This document shows positions 41,344 to 52,438 of a stretch of DNA of 64,000 bases, piece by piece. The translations under genes and the position numbers were made by a program. Below the pieces are notes generated by a model. That model saw only the letters and a list, made by a program, of their open reading frames with translations. It ran no database searches and had not been told where the DNA came from. The number at the start of each line of letters is the position of its first letter. Positions within the stretch are counted from its first letter, which is position 1. Source of the stretch: Drosophila persimilis (taxonomy: Eukaryota > Arthropoda > Insecta > Diptera > Drosophilidae); assembly GCF_003286085.1 (NCBI RefSeq), contig NW_020825288.1:15872001-15936000 (forward strand). Direction: 5' to 3'.

Positions 41344-43759
41344 ATGGAGAAGCTGCGGCCCAGCTCTCCCAGTCTGCAATGGCTCTTCTGCCTGATTTGT
41401 TTGGTTTTGTGCGGAGTTGGGGTCAATGGACAGTACTGGGACAACGGCGGTAGCCAGGCCCAGTGGGGCTTCGGCACCGATACACAGCCCGAGCAAAACA
41501 GGTGGGACTACGGTTACAACAATCAATGGCCGCCGGGTTACTTTAACGCCTATTATAGACCGCCACCGCCCTGTGGTGCCCCGCCGCCCGGTCCGCCCCC
41601 GCCGGGACCTCCACCGCCCGGGCCCCCGCCTGGATGTCCTGGAGGGCCACGGCCGGTACAACCTCCGCGTGGTGATGGCGGTGGTGGTGGGAACAAGTAT
41701 TGGCACGCTCCCCACCGACCTCCCCCAGATCACCATCGAAACTTTCACAACATCTTCCTGAACACGGAACAAAAAGTGGATGCCCAAAACTACAACCAGA
41801 CGGCCGAAATGGAGGACTTGCAGGATGACTTCAACGGCAGGTCAATTGTCGCACCCGGCCAGTACCCGCACATGGTCAGTACACAGACGGGGAATACAAG
41901 TAGTTAGTACATATGTAAAATTAAGGCAGCACTCCACTCCCAACAAAAATCACACAAAACCGGACTCGACTATGGAAAACGCCACACGCCAATGTACCAT
42001 ACGACCATACGTCCGTCCACCGTCCACTGTGAACCGTGCAAAGCGAAGAGAAAGAGACAACTAAAACAGTTTGACGCGTCGCACCTATTGGCAAAATCGA
42101 TGCCCTACGATTTAATAACAGTTATTAGGCCACGCTCATCTGTCTCATCTCCTCTCATTTCTTCTCTCTGGCTCTTCCACCACGCCGCTCTTGGCATGCA
42201 GGCCGCTCTGGGATTCCGCAATGAGAACCACGAAATTGATTACAAATGCGGCGGCAGTTTGATCAGTGAGTATTTTGTGCTTACGGCCGCTCACTGCTTA
42301 ACCACACACGGGTAAGCTTTCCATTTCTTTTCTCCGAGAACAAATCTTGTACGTATGTATGTATGTGTTGTGTATGTGTGTGCTTTGATGCCCTATTATC
42401 GCACAGAAATACCAGAGCTTATTTGTTCTTGGAAAACTAAGCTGCATGCGCGAATTCAATTGATTTAAAGGGAAGTCCCAGCCGGAAAACGCCCTAGTAC
42501 TTTATAGGATCGTACGTTATTGTATAAATAAAATAATTAAAAATTTAAGGTGGGCATACCTCAGAGAAAATAGGCATCGAAAAAGAAACACACTAATATT
42601 TCATATAAATATTCAGTTTTCAAATAGAAAAATCCTGATATTAATAGAATTCACTTTGATTTAAACATAAATATATTAAAAAGTCTTTTTTGATCTTAAT
42701 ATAAATCACTTTAAAAAAATAAATAATAATAAATACATTTTTAGGAATAATTTATATTTGCATATTAGTATAAAAAATTAAGGGAAAAATTTTCTATTCA
42801 AATTTCCAATCTCAAATCGATTGGTTCACATTTTTCGATACAATCGTAAATAGTAACAATTCAAGACTTTTTTCTCCGTGTGCACCAAACAAACACTAAC
42901 AAAAATATTCCAACCAAAGGGGACATTTCCTTCACATAATAAAGTCACGTAATTTATTTGTTCCCTATTTGTATTATGGCCTAGCACCGCACCCGATGTG
43001 GTCAAAATCGGAGACATCAAGCTCAAGGAATGGGAGAACGATGTGGCGCCGCAAAGACGCCGTGTGGCACAGATTTACCTTTATCCACTGTACAACACCA
43101 CGTTCTATTACCATGACATAGGACTGATACAGTTGAACCGACCTGTGGAGTACACGTGGTTTGTGAAGCCCGTGCGGCTGTGGGCGAGACACGAGATCCC
43201 CTACAACAAACTGCACTCGATGGGCTACGGCTCGACAGGATTTGCCCAGGCTCAAACCAACATCCTGACGGAACTCGACCTATCCGTGGTGCCGCTGGAA
43301 AAATGTAATAGCACTCTGCCAGCGGACGAGAGTGCTCCAGAAGGTATATTGAGTAGTCAGATATGCGCCCACGACTACGAGAAGAATCGCGATACCTGTC
43401 AGGCGAGTGGTGTCCCAAAACTTTGTTTTTTTGTACGGATTAATGAACCCATTTATGTCTTACAGGGGGACTCTGGAGGTCCATTGCAGTTGAACTTGGA
43501 GCGACGTCGTCGTCGTCGTCACCGGAGCGGTAGGCATTTCCGCTACTATCTGGTCGGTATCACTTCCTACGGCACCTACTGCCGCAGCGAGTTTCCAGGT
43601 ACTTAAACATATTTTAATTGTGAAATGTTATCTCTAATTTGTATGAACTTTTTCTCTTTTACATATGCAGGTGTTTACACCCGAGTCTCGTCCTACATTG
43701 ATTGGATAGCGTCCATTGTGTGGCCGAACTATTACAACGAGTTCTCCAATCAGAATTAG
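41344..43759 (+). CDS. S1 serine protease with Pro-rich N-terminus
   Basis: The exons are 41344-41874, 42202-42311, 42985-43402, 43466-43598 and 43671-43759 (426 residues). A signal peptide (LFCLICLVLCGVGVNG) is followed by an aromatic/Gln-rich stretch and a proline-rich segment of PPPG repeats instead of a CLIP domain. The protease domain has His (LTAAHC), Asp (YYHDIGLIQL), Ser (GDSGGP) and a trypsin-type Asp (NRDTCQ). The activation site reads FNGRSIVAPGQYP, so the usual IVGG is IVAP. The third intron (43403-43465) has a GC donor (CAG|GCGAGT), is 63 nt long and has no stop in frame, so its retention would add 21 residues just before GDSGGP. An arginine-rich surface loop follows the Ser (LERRRRRRHRSG). 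Confidence 0.9.
42312..42984 (+). other. AT-rich intron 2 of the Pro-rich protease
   Basis: A 673-bp intron, unusually long for this gene cluster and about three-quarters A+T in its second half. I see no coding sequence, inverted repeat or recognisable element in it. Its acceptor is GGCCTAG at 42978-42984. Confidence 0.7.
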
Positions 43760-43888
43760 TTTACTTATGTTATTTTTATACTCAGCTTCTACTGGTTACA
43801 GTTGCTAGGCATCGCAACTAGGGAAATAGTTATTAAATCAATAATCAATCCTTAAATATTTTGCATTTTATTATCTGAGACATTGAAC

Positions 43889-44217
43889 ATGGTCGGCAAG
43901 AGTAAGAAGAAGCGGAATAGCAAGGATTCCACTTCCAGTAATGCTGGCAGTGGTGAGGGAGATGAAAAGAAGAAGAAGGATGGAGGTGGCGGAGGCGGCG
44001 GTAAGAAGAAAGGAGGCGTGGGCAAGTCCATCGGCTGCGATATCTTCAACGATGCTGCCATGGAGAACGCCTACTATGTGTGCCATAATGTCCAGGTGAG
44101 CCATTGTTATGCCTGCTATTTGGTGTACTCATCAGATGAATGTTTCAGGATGTGCTCAAATCACGGGGCTTCGCCTGGCCCGATGGCCAAAAGAAGAAAA
44201 AGAAGGGAAAGCGCTGA
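43889..44217 (+). CDS. Small lysine-rich protein, SMKR1 family
   Basis: The exons are 43889-44095 and 44149-44217 (91 residues, phase 0). A long basic low-complexity N-terminus with a Gly run is followed by the conserved core DIFNDAAMENAYYVCHNVQ joined to DVLKSRGFAWPDGQ, then a Lys tail (KKKKKGKR). This matches human SMKR1 (DILSPAAMLNLYYIAHNV ... LRGFHWPG). The function of the family is little known; its spread in ciliated animals suggests a ciliary or sperm role, which is inference. The short distance from the protease stop codon (130 bp) suggests tight packing. Confidence 0.82.
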
Positions 44218-45090
44218 GAACAGGTGTCGGAAAATTTTCTGATGAAATTCATGAGAGCAACATATAAAATTGATGTTGTTTATTTTAAATAAGATTATAC
44301 AATTTGAGAAAGCAAACATACTCGTATATTTTTAGTGGGAATTGAATTAATCAATTCGTAAGAATAATAGGAACTTTTTTTGAAAGAATTATACAATTTA
44401 ATAAATAATGTATGTATTAGGGAGTGCGTTTAAATTTTTCCTGAACTCTGTTGTGTTGCTAAAGAATTTAATATGATGGGGGAAGGTGTTCCAGCTCATG
44501 TCATCTCTTTAATGAAAATTATTGTATGTAATACATATCAATATTTTGGAATTCATCCATTCCAAAAAGTCAAGTTCAAGTTCAATCTTAAAGGCTATGT
44601 CCTCGTCAAATCGTAAAGGCATCTATCTAGATACATATATAATTAAAGACCACGCTAATATATTTTTTGTGAAAGAGGTAAAGATGATAGATCTAAAGCT
44701 ATTCGGAGCATATTACTCTACATTGCTTTTATTTATACACATTTATATACACGAAACCAAATCGAGGCAGTCATCGATCAAACCATTTCCCAAAAAAAAA
44801 ACGCAGTCTGCCTTAAGCTAAACGTCAGCACCAATGAGAGCAGCAAACACGTCTAGAACAAACGTCAGAATCTCCAAAAACACGAAACAACACACATTTT
44901 GAAATTAGCGTGTGAAAAAATAAGAAAACAAAATTCGGCTCGTTTTGTAGAATTTGCTGCACCATAAAAATCGACGCAACGAACGCACGCCTTTAGTTGA
45001 TCGAAAACAGCAGACGCAGCAGCAAGTGCCGACGAATCATTGAGAACAGTTTGGAACAATCGGTAGATATATATAAAAGATCGCGTCAGA
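44218..45090 (+). other. Intergenic region and Hsc70-2 upstream sequence
   Basis: No gene is supported. AT-rich DNA gives way near 44820 to mixed sequence that is probably the Hsc70-2 promoter and 5' [15 protein letters not shown] at 45067-45078 looks like a TATA box but lies only about 20 bp from the start codon, too close for a normal leader. Confidence 0.55.
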
Positions 45091-47288
45091 ATGGCCAAGA
45101 TACCGGCAATCGGAATCGATTTGGGAACCACCTACTCCTGCGTGGGAGTGTGGCAGAACAGCAAGGTGGAGATCATAGCCAACGACCAGGGCAACCGGAC
45201 GACCCCCTCGTATGTGGCATTCAACGACACGGAGCGCCTGATTGGCGATGCGGCCAAGAACCAGGTGAGTCAGGGTCAGGTCACCACCAAATGGGGGCCA
45301 ATTATGATTGTCCAAATATGAGCGTGCGCCGATATGGTCAGATATACGAACATAGATGCCCGCTGCAGTGATGATGATGATGATGTGATCCGATTTGAGC
45401 GATTTAATTGGAACTTTACACAAATAAATATGAGAGCAGCATCAGCGTCATGTGTGGGTGGCTGGGCGCCTGCCGACACTTGGCCAAATAGTGGCCGTAT
45501 ATAAATAGCGAATGCGCTGACTAATCCCGTTTCCACACCCGTTCCCACCCTCCGCAGGTTGCCATGAACGCCAAGAATACGGTCTTCGATGCGAAACGCC
45601 TGATTGGCCGCAAGTTCGACGACAAGAAGATCCAGGAGGACCTCAAGCACTGGCCCTTCAAAGTCGTTAACGACGGGGGCAAGCCCAAAATTGAGATCGA
45701 GTTCAAGGGCGAGCGCAAGCGCTTTGCCCCCGAGGAGATCAGCTCGATGGTCCTGACCAAGATGCGAGAGATTGCCGAGCTGTATCTGGGTGGCAAGGTG
45801 AAGGATGCCGTCATCACAGTGCCGGCCTACTTCAACGACAGCCAGCGGCAGGCGACCAAAGATGCCGGCTCCATTGCCGGTCTCAACGTGCTCAGAATAA
45901 TCAACGAGCCCACGGCCGCTGCCTTGGCGTACGGTCTGGACAAGAATCTGAAGGGCGAACGCAACGTTCTCATATTCGATTTGGGCGGCGGCACCTTCGA
46001 CGTGTCCATTCTGACCATCGACGAGGGGTCGCTGTTTGAGGTCAAGGCCACGGCCGGCGACACCCATCTGGGCGGCGAGGACTTCGACAACCGTCTGGTC
46101 AACCACTTCATGGAGGAGTTCAAGCGCAAGTACAAGGCCGACATCAAGGGCAACGTGCGGGCCCTTCGCCGCCTGCGCACTGCCTGCGAGCGGGCCAAGC
46201 GCACACTGTCCTCCAGCACGGAGGCCTCCTTGGAGATTGATGCCTTGCACGAGGGCATTGACTTCTATTCGAAGATTTCGCGTGCCCGCTTCGAGGAGCT
46301 GAACATGGACCTGTTCCGCTCGACAATGCAGCCAGTGGAGCGGGCGCTCAGCGATGCCAAGATGGACAAGAAGTCCATCCACGATGTGGTCCTGGTGGGC
46401 GGCTCCACGCGTATTCCCAAGATACAGCGCCTCCTGCAGGACCTATTTGGAGGCAAGCAGTTGAACTTGTCCATCAATCCCGACGAGGCCGTGGCCTATG
46501 GCGCCGCAGTGCAGGCTGCCATCCTGACGGGGGTCGGCAGCTCCAAGATCCAGGATCTGCTTCTGGTGGACGTGGCTCCACTCTCCCTCGGCATCGAGAC
46601 TGCCGGTGGAGTGATGACCAAGCTAGTGGAGCGTAACGCCCGGATTCCCTGCAAGCAGCAGCAGACCTTCACCACCTACAGCGACAACCAGAACGCCGTG
46701 ACCATCCAGGTGTTCGAGGGCGAGCGTGCCATGACCAAGGACAACAATCTCTTGGGCACCTTCAACCTGACCGGCATTCCGCCGGCTCCACGTGGCGTGC
46801 CCCAGATTGAAGTGACCTTTGACCTGAACGCCGATGGCATTCTGAATGTCGCCGCCAAGGACCACAGCTCCGGCAGGTCCGAGAAGATCACCATCACCAA
46901 CGACAAGGGTCGTCTGTCCAAGGCCGAAATCGACCGCATGCTCTCCGATGCCGAGAAGTACAAGGACGAAGACGAGAGGCAGCGCGAACGGGTCCAGGCC
47001 CGCAACACTCTCGAGGGATACCTCTACGGATGCAAGCAGGCGGTTGATGAGTCGGCCTCTGGGGTCCTCTCCGATGCCGATCGCACCACGGTGCGCGACA
47101 AGTGCTCCTCCGAGACGGCCTGGCTGGACAAGAACACGCTGGCCGAGAAGGAAGAGTACGAGCACCACCTAAAGGACTCCCAACGCGTGTGCAGTCCCAT
47201 TATGACCAAGCTACATGGCGGTGCCGGTCAGAAAGGCAAACAGCAGACTGGCAATGGCACCGGACCCACCGTGGAAGAGGTTGACTAA
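45091..47288 (+). CDS. Hsc70-2: Heat shock cognate 70, cytosolic Hsp70
   Basis: Two exons, 45091-45264 and 45558-47288, encode 634 residues. The intron lies after AAKNQ, at the position conserved in Hsc70 genes. Hsp70s are ATP-driven chaperones that bind short hydrophobic peptides. All three family signatures are present: [28 protein letters not shown] and [17 protein letters not shown]. The C-terminal EEVD marks the cytosolic/nuclear class that binds TPR co-chaperones. The C-terminal lid is short and Gly/Gln-rich. The 87D neighbourhood identifies it as Hsc70-2 rather than another cognate. A canonical intron fits constitutive or germline use rather than strong heat induction. Confidence 0.95.
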
Positions 47289-47414
47289 ACGCCGCAAACG
47301 AATTCTGCAATTCAAACTATATTATTCATTATATACGAGTATTCGGAAATAAATTAGCATTCTTTAGGCAGCCAAGTGGCGTTTGCAACGACTCTCCTCC
47401 AGTCGTGTGTTTCC

Positions 47415-48814
47415 ATGGCTGCGCTGAGCAAGTCGTTCGAGGAGACCATTCGCTGGCGCAGCTGCCAAGAGCTGCTCCATCCGCGCAGCTGCCGGCGGGC
47501 GGCACTCGAAAATGTCTGGCGCTTTGCCTGGTCCAACTCGAAGTATTATCTGCCAGTGGTGTTGCTTCATTTGGGGAAGCACGGCATTCCTTCGGGAGGT
47601 TCGGGAAGTGCTTGGTTGTCGCCAAACCTACTGCTGGATTCGTTGTGGTACTATGCCCAACTGGTACTCGGCGGCGTGGCGAATGCCAGCCTCATATCGA
47701 TCTCCATGTGCAGCCTACGGTACGTACGCGGGGCATGTCTGATGACTGATAACATCAGTTGACATCAATTGCTGTTTGCAGCAACCTGCTGGGAAAGTTC
47801 CACCTGTACACGTTGCTGTTCGTTCCGGCTGCCATTGGGGGCAGCATCTGTGCCTGCTTCCCCAGACGCGTGAAGCACCTCCAGCACACGGCCATATTTC
47901 AGTCAGTGAGTAGTAGATGGAGTTGGTCATAATTCATTCAAGGGCACTCACCCTCTTGCAGCTCATTGAGAGTCTTCTACTGCATTCCAATCCGTTGGCC
48001 AGAGCCGTAACGCGTTCCCTGCCGCTGCAAGCTTTGATCTTCATGTGCTGCAGCGCCGTCATCCTGGAGGGCAAACAGAGACGCTGGGGGCATAGTGGCT
48101 TTTGGTTTCTAACGCCTGACGCTGCACCGACTGCGGATGCTCTTCATGGAAAGGGGTGCACACACCCTGAACTCGATTGCCGTCTTTACGTAGTGCGTGG
48201 CATACGCAACTATCTAATGATTGGACTCGCTTTGGATCTCTTCAGGGCCACTATCAGCTGCACGAAGGCAGGCGAGTGGCGTTTGAGGCATCTTAGTCTC
48301 CAGTCAACGGCCTGGCTGGGCTGCTACGTGGCCATCTACAGGGTAAAGAACACACATTTCGATGCATTCAAATCAAGAGATCAACGTTTTCAGGCCGTTC
48401 TCTGCTATCTACGACACGGGCCAGTGGTCAAGGACTCGGCCAGGCATCTATGGGCTGGTTTCCTTGGGGGCCTCAGCTACCTCCTCTACCCGAAACCGAC
48501 CATTTTAAGTTACGCCCTGCTAGAGGCCATTCGCACACTGTGGGCAAGACACCAAGGATCGAAGAAGGACTCAAAGAAGCGTCACGGCTACGGCTACGGC
48601 TACGGCGATCTGGCGTTCCCCGTTGCTCTGGCATACCTCATTCACAACTACGTACTGCAGTCGCAGAGGGTGAGCGGACTGTCCGGCGTCATCATCGACA
48701 GTACCACAGCCAACTAGTAAGTCGAATGGATTTAGCGGCTGCTCAAATTACAGTTTCGTTCCCTTCTTCCACAGCGCATTAAACATCAGAAAGCGCCTAG
48801 CCCGCCTGTGTTGA
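47415..48814 (+). CDS. TMEM135-family membrane protein, copy A
   Basis: The exons are 47415-47719, 47782-47905, 47962-48342, 48394-48716 and 48775-48814 (390 residues). The protein has several hydrophobic segments: YYLPVVLLHLG, VANASLISISM, LYTLLFVPAAIGGSICACF, the LQALIFMCCSAV stretch, YLMIGLALDLF, and LWAGFLGGLSYLLYPKPTI. The last of these matches the GxLAGLS-type repeat of TMEM135/Tim17-like proteins, and the Cys-rich N-terminus (SCQELLHPRSC) fits the TMEM135 N-terminal domain. TMEM135 proteins act at mitochondria, peroxisomes and lipid droplets in fission and lipid export. It begins 126 bp after the Hsc70-2 stop and lies 184 bp before a paralogue. Confidence 0.8.
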
Positions 48815-48998
48815 ATCGATTAGACTATTGTTTTATGTGCGTTCCGTTGAAATACACTTTTCCAATGCTTTGCATATTAACCTCCGACTTGAACCAATCC
48901 GACTGGCGAGCTTTCAGCGGCCACTCGGCCGGGGATGGGCATGGAGATGGGGTGTACCCCGACAGTCCGTCCCGAGAAGTCACCGCGATCACCGCGAT

Positions 48999-50404
48999 AT
49001 GGCCGTCGCCCCGAGCAAGTTGTTGGAGAGGCCCTTGAATCGCCTGCATTGTTGCGTCCTGCACAGCCGTCCAGGACAGAGCTGCACCCATGCCCTGCTT
49101 TGGAATATCTACCGCAATCATGTGTCGAGTGCCAAATATTACTCCCCCTTGCTGCTGGTCTGCTAGTGTTTCATTAGGCAGTAAATCCCGAGATAAACAT
49201 TCGGCATTTTCTATTCCTTGCAGCTGCCTCTGGTCTTGAAGTGGCGCAAGGTATCCAAAGGAACGATCCTGGCTATAGTGAAGAACTATGTGCAGTCCGT
49301 CAGCTTCGCCTCCTGCATCAATGCGTTCACGTTTTACTTCATGTGCGTGGCCCGGCGTCTCAACGGGCGCTTCGTGTTCATCTACACCCCCTACCTGTCG
49401 TGCTGGCTGGCCTCTCAGCTCAGCTGGTGGATGCCACCGCAGGTTCTGCTGTACTTTTCGACTGGCATTACTCATGCGGTGAGTGCAGTGGCTAGAAAGA
49501 GTCCCAAATCCGTCTAATGATGTTGCAGGCCTTGGAGAGCCTGCTACGGCAGTGGGACCTTGGTCTGGTGCATTCGCGTTGGGGCCAGACGATGGTATTC
49601 ATGCTGAGCTCCCTAGTGGTCTTGCACTATCAGCAAGCGCAAAAGTATTCGGGTTTCTGGTTCATCAAGCCAACGCCCTTACCTGTGGACTACCCCAAAT
49701 GGTCAGCGGTCAAGCGCCTCCGGCAGAGTCTAACCCAGTTTGGAACTTATCTGGGAATTGGTTTAGCACTAGACTTGGGGCACGCCATAATGCGCCGAAA
49801 CCTCATGCGTCTGCGACTGGATACAACTCGATTCTTGGTCGGCTACATGGGCCTGTTTCAAGTATGTTTCCCCACTCCCCATCTAAAGTACGAGTAGACA
49901 TGCCATGTGTTTTCGCTTTTATTCCAGTTGATGCAATGGCTATTACTGAGAATGAGGCTGAAGCGGAGGCAGGCGAATGCTGTGGCCGCTTTTGTCAGCG
50001 GTGTATCCTTTGCCCTGCTCAATCGCACGACCTTAATGACCTTTGCCATGGTCACAGCCAGCCAGGTGATCTGGCAGCAGGTCTGCTCACGGGACCCTGG
50101 CAAAGAAAAGCTACTGGCCTTCCTACAGAAGATACCCTGGGCCAAGCTGTTGATACCGTGCAGTCTGGCTTATTTGGTGCACACCTTCTTTTTCCACGAA
50201 GATATTCTCAACGGGCTGGCCAGGGACTTCATTGACTGCACCTGCGACCACAAGTAAGTAAATTACAATATTCCCTGTTGCATTCCCTGTGTAGACCTCG
50301 GTTATTGCAGTGGCCAGCGTTTGCTGAACCTGATGAAGCTACCCAACGAAAATGTCATACTAACGACTGTCAACAGGTCTCCAAGAACATCATTTTGGTT
50401 TTAG
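48999..50404 (+). CDS. TMEM135-family membrane protein, copy B
   Basis: The exons are 48999-49157, 49224-49478, 49529-49861, 49928-50253 and 50311-50404 (388 residues). It parallels copy A segment by segment: SSAKYYSPLLL against SNSKYYLPVVL, YSGFWFIKPTP against HSGFWFLTPDA, YLGIGLALDL against YLMIGLALDL, and AFVSGVSFALLNRTTL against GFLGGLSYLLYPKPTI. Divergence is high, so the duplication is old. The first donor (CTG|GTCTGC) is weak and the first exon boundary is the least certain part. The C-terminal tail (NLMKLPNENVILTTV) is unlike copy A. Confidence 0.78.
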
Positions 50405-50663
50405 CATAGACCAACATAGCATCAAAGTTATGAGACCGATTAGAAAACCAGATAAACGTCGTATTTTATTGTAAACTATACGCATACATTAACCCAAAAC
50501 TTGCTTTTGGATTTCATTTTGAAGAAAATGCGATACGCCGGCGATGTCTCCAGTTATGTGAATGAAGATGAGAATGAGATATCTCCAAACATTAATTATA
50601 ATTAAATATGAATTATCTGTTAAAAGCCTTCTCTTGGAGATAAATGGCACGAGGTAATATGAT

Positions 50664-52438
50664 TTATTCATCGTTAGCCAGCCAAATATCCGAAGTGCAG
50701 TCGCCACCGGGATAACGCATTTCATGGGGCAGGCCAGGACCATAGGGTTCGTTTGCAAAGTCCACGAAGAAGTCCTCATTCAACGAGATGCCACCATTCA
50801 CAGTATCCACATCAATTAGGCAAACATGACCACCCTTGGACACCATCTTGGGATAAAACTGAAATGAATAAGGGATTGTTTTCATAAAATGTCCAAGTAT
50901 ACGGCCTAATGCTATTGATGGCAGCTCACCTGCTTGTCCCAGGGGGAGTATAGAGATGATGAGACGTACAAACGCTTTCCGTCCAGGGAGAGCTGCATCA
51001 TTTGCGGGCCACCTTCCAGGCGGCGACCTTTGACATAGCGTGCTGGTGGTCTCTCCTGTGCGATGCAATTTAGAACAGATTCAAGTGTATTCTTTCATTC
51101 AACACTCACTGTCAATTCTTTATCCTCTTTTACAACGACATTGGGTAGGTCGCTACATATGGCACCTCCTAGGAATAGCTGGCCCGTCAGCTTTGGGTGT
51201 TCCGGGTCGCTGATGTCGTACTGCCGAACATCGCCGTGCCTCCAACAGTTGACGTAGAGGAATCTGTCGTCCAGGGAAATAATAATATCTGAAATCATGC
51301 CACCCATGTCCTCCGCAGTTCCGCTTCCAGTGTCCACGAGCTTTCCCGGAATGTCAATTACTTTTTTCGCCTCAAACTCATCGGAGTCGGGCTTCTTCTT
51401 GAAGTAGAATACCTTGGCGTTCAAGGCACATCCAACGAACCCTTCGGCCCGTTTCGGGTCATGCAGGAAGCGAATCTCCAAGGGCGTTATGCCATCCGTA
51501 CCCAAATCAATGGTTTGGTATAAAGTTTGCGTGGACCATTTGTAAAAGTTGAGCCTGCAACCATACTGAGTCAAGTCTTCAAGATCTTTGATCTGCCAGC
51601 CACTGCAAAGGGTATACAAATAATAATTAATAAACCTTAGACCCCTTTCAAATAATACTAACCGTCGAAATTTATTGGGAGCTCCCCATTCCGACGCAAC
51701 CATTACATCAAAATACGGCTGATACCAGAAATCATATCCACACAAGGCCTTCTCTTCCCCCTTAGTCCAGGTGCCAATGCAATTGAAGTCCGAATCAAAC
51801 AGGATGAAATCACCCTTGGCGTTTCCCTTTGCGTCGCCCATTACAGATATCATAATATTGCCATTGGCCAGGCAGTGCGTCGTATGGGGTCCCGTCACGT
51901 TGTGGCTCTTTAGCACGTCGCCATCGATAGTCTTTATGATTTCGGGCTTCCGCGGATCCTTGACCACGTCGAGTATGTAGACAAAGTCCGAGTTCAGGGC
52001 TGGCAACACCAGTCTGTCCCTCTTCGGAATGGTTTTTGCGTTCTCGTCCACATAGTAGCAACTCGAGCAAGCATTCCACCCAGAGTGGTGCAGCTCGTCC
52101 CCTTTCCGATTCGTAAACGTGCGGTGAATTATCTATGGATCAACATCATCAATTAAGCTGAGTGCGAGCCAAGACTGTTTATTATCTTACTTGGCAGTAG
52201 GTGGGGCTCTCGGGGTCCACGTCGATTGTTGACAGATAGTCGCCGTGGGGCTCGTCCAAGTTGGGCTGCACCGTCACCGTGTAGAGGAGCTTCTCTCGGG
52301 GGCCGCTCTTCATGGCATCCAACGGCGTTGCGTAACCGGGTCCGCGACAGCATGCTGCAGAAAAACAATTCGATTATCAACATTATTCTCGACTTTTATT
52401 AATTTTGTACTGTGGTATTTCGTACAATTCTTAGACAT
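50664..52438 (-). CDS. Selenium-binding protein / methanethiol oxidase
   Basis: The minus-strand exons are 52411-52438, 52191-52354, 51663-52132, 51110-51602, 50930-51055 and 50664-50858, giving 491 residues with consistent phases. SELENBP1 proteins oxidise methanethiol to H2S, H2O2 and formaldehyde and form a beta-propeller. Family segments are [108 protein letters not shown] and the C-terminal [13 protein letters not shown]. The His/Cys metal-site residues of the family are present. The nine-codon first exon (MSKNCTKYH) uses a donor reading CACA|GTACAAAA and is the least certain part. Confidence 0.92.

Noticed and set aside
42998-43606. A continuous protease exon through 43403-43465
   Set aside because: As the default reading it would insert 21 residues before GDSGGP; the GC-AG intron restores the family sequence, so read-through is kept only as a possible isoform.
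45276-46382. A 368-codon minus-strand ORF opposite Hsc70-2
   Set aside because: Antisense frames opposite Hsp70 genes are a well-known codon-bias artefact; there is no start or splice support.
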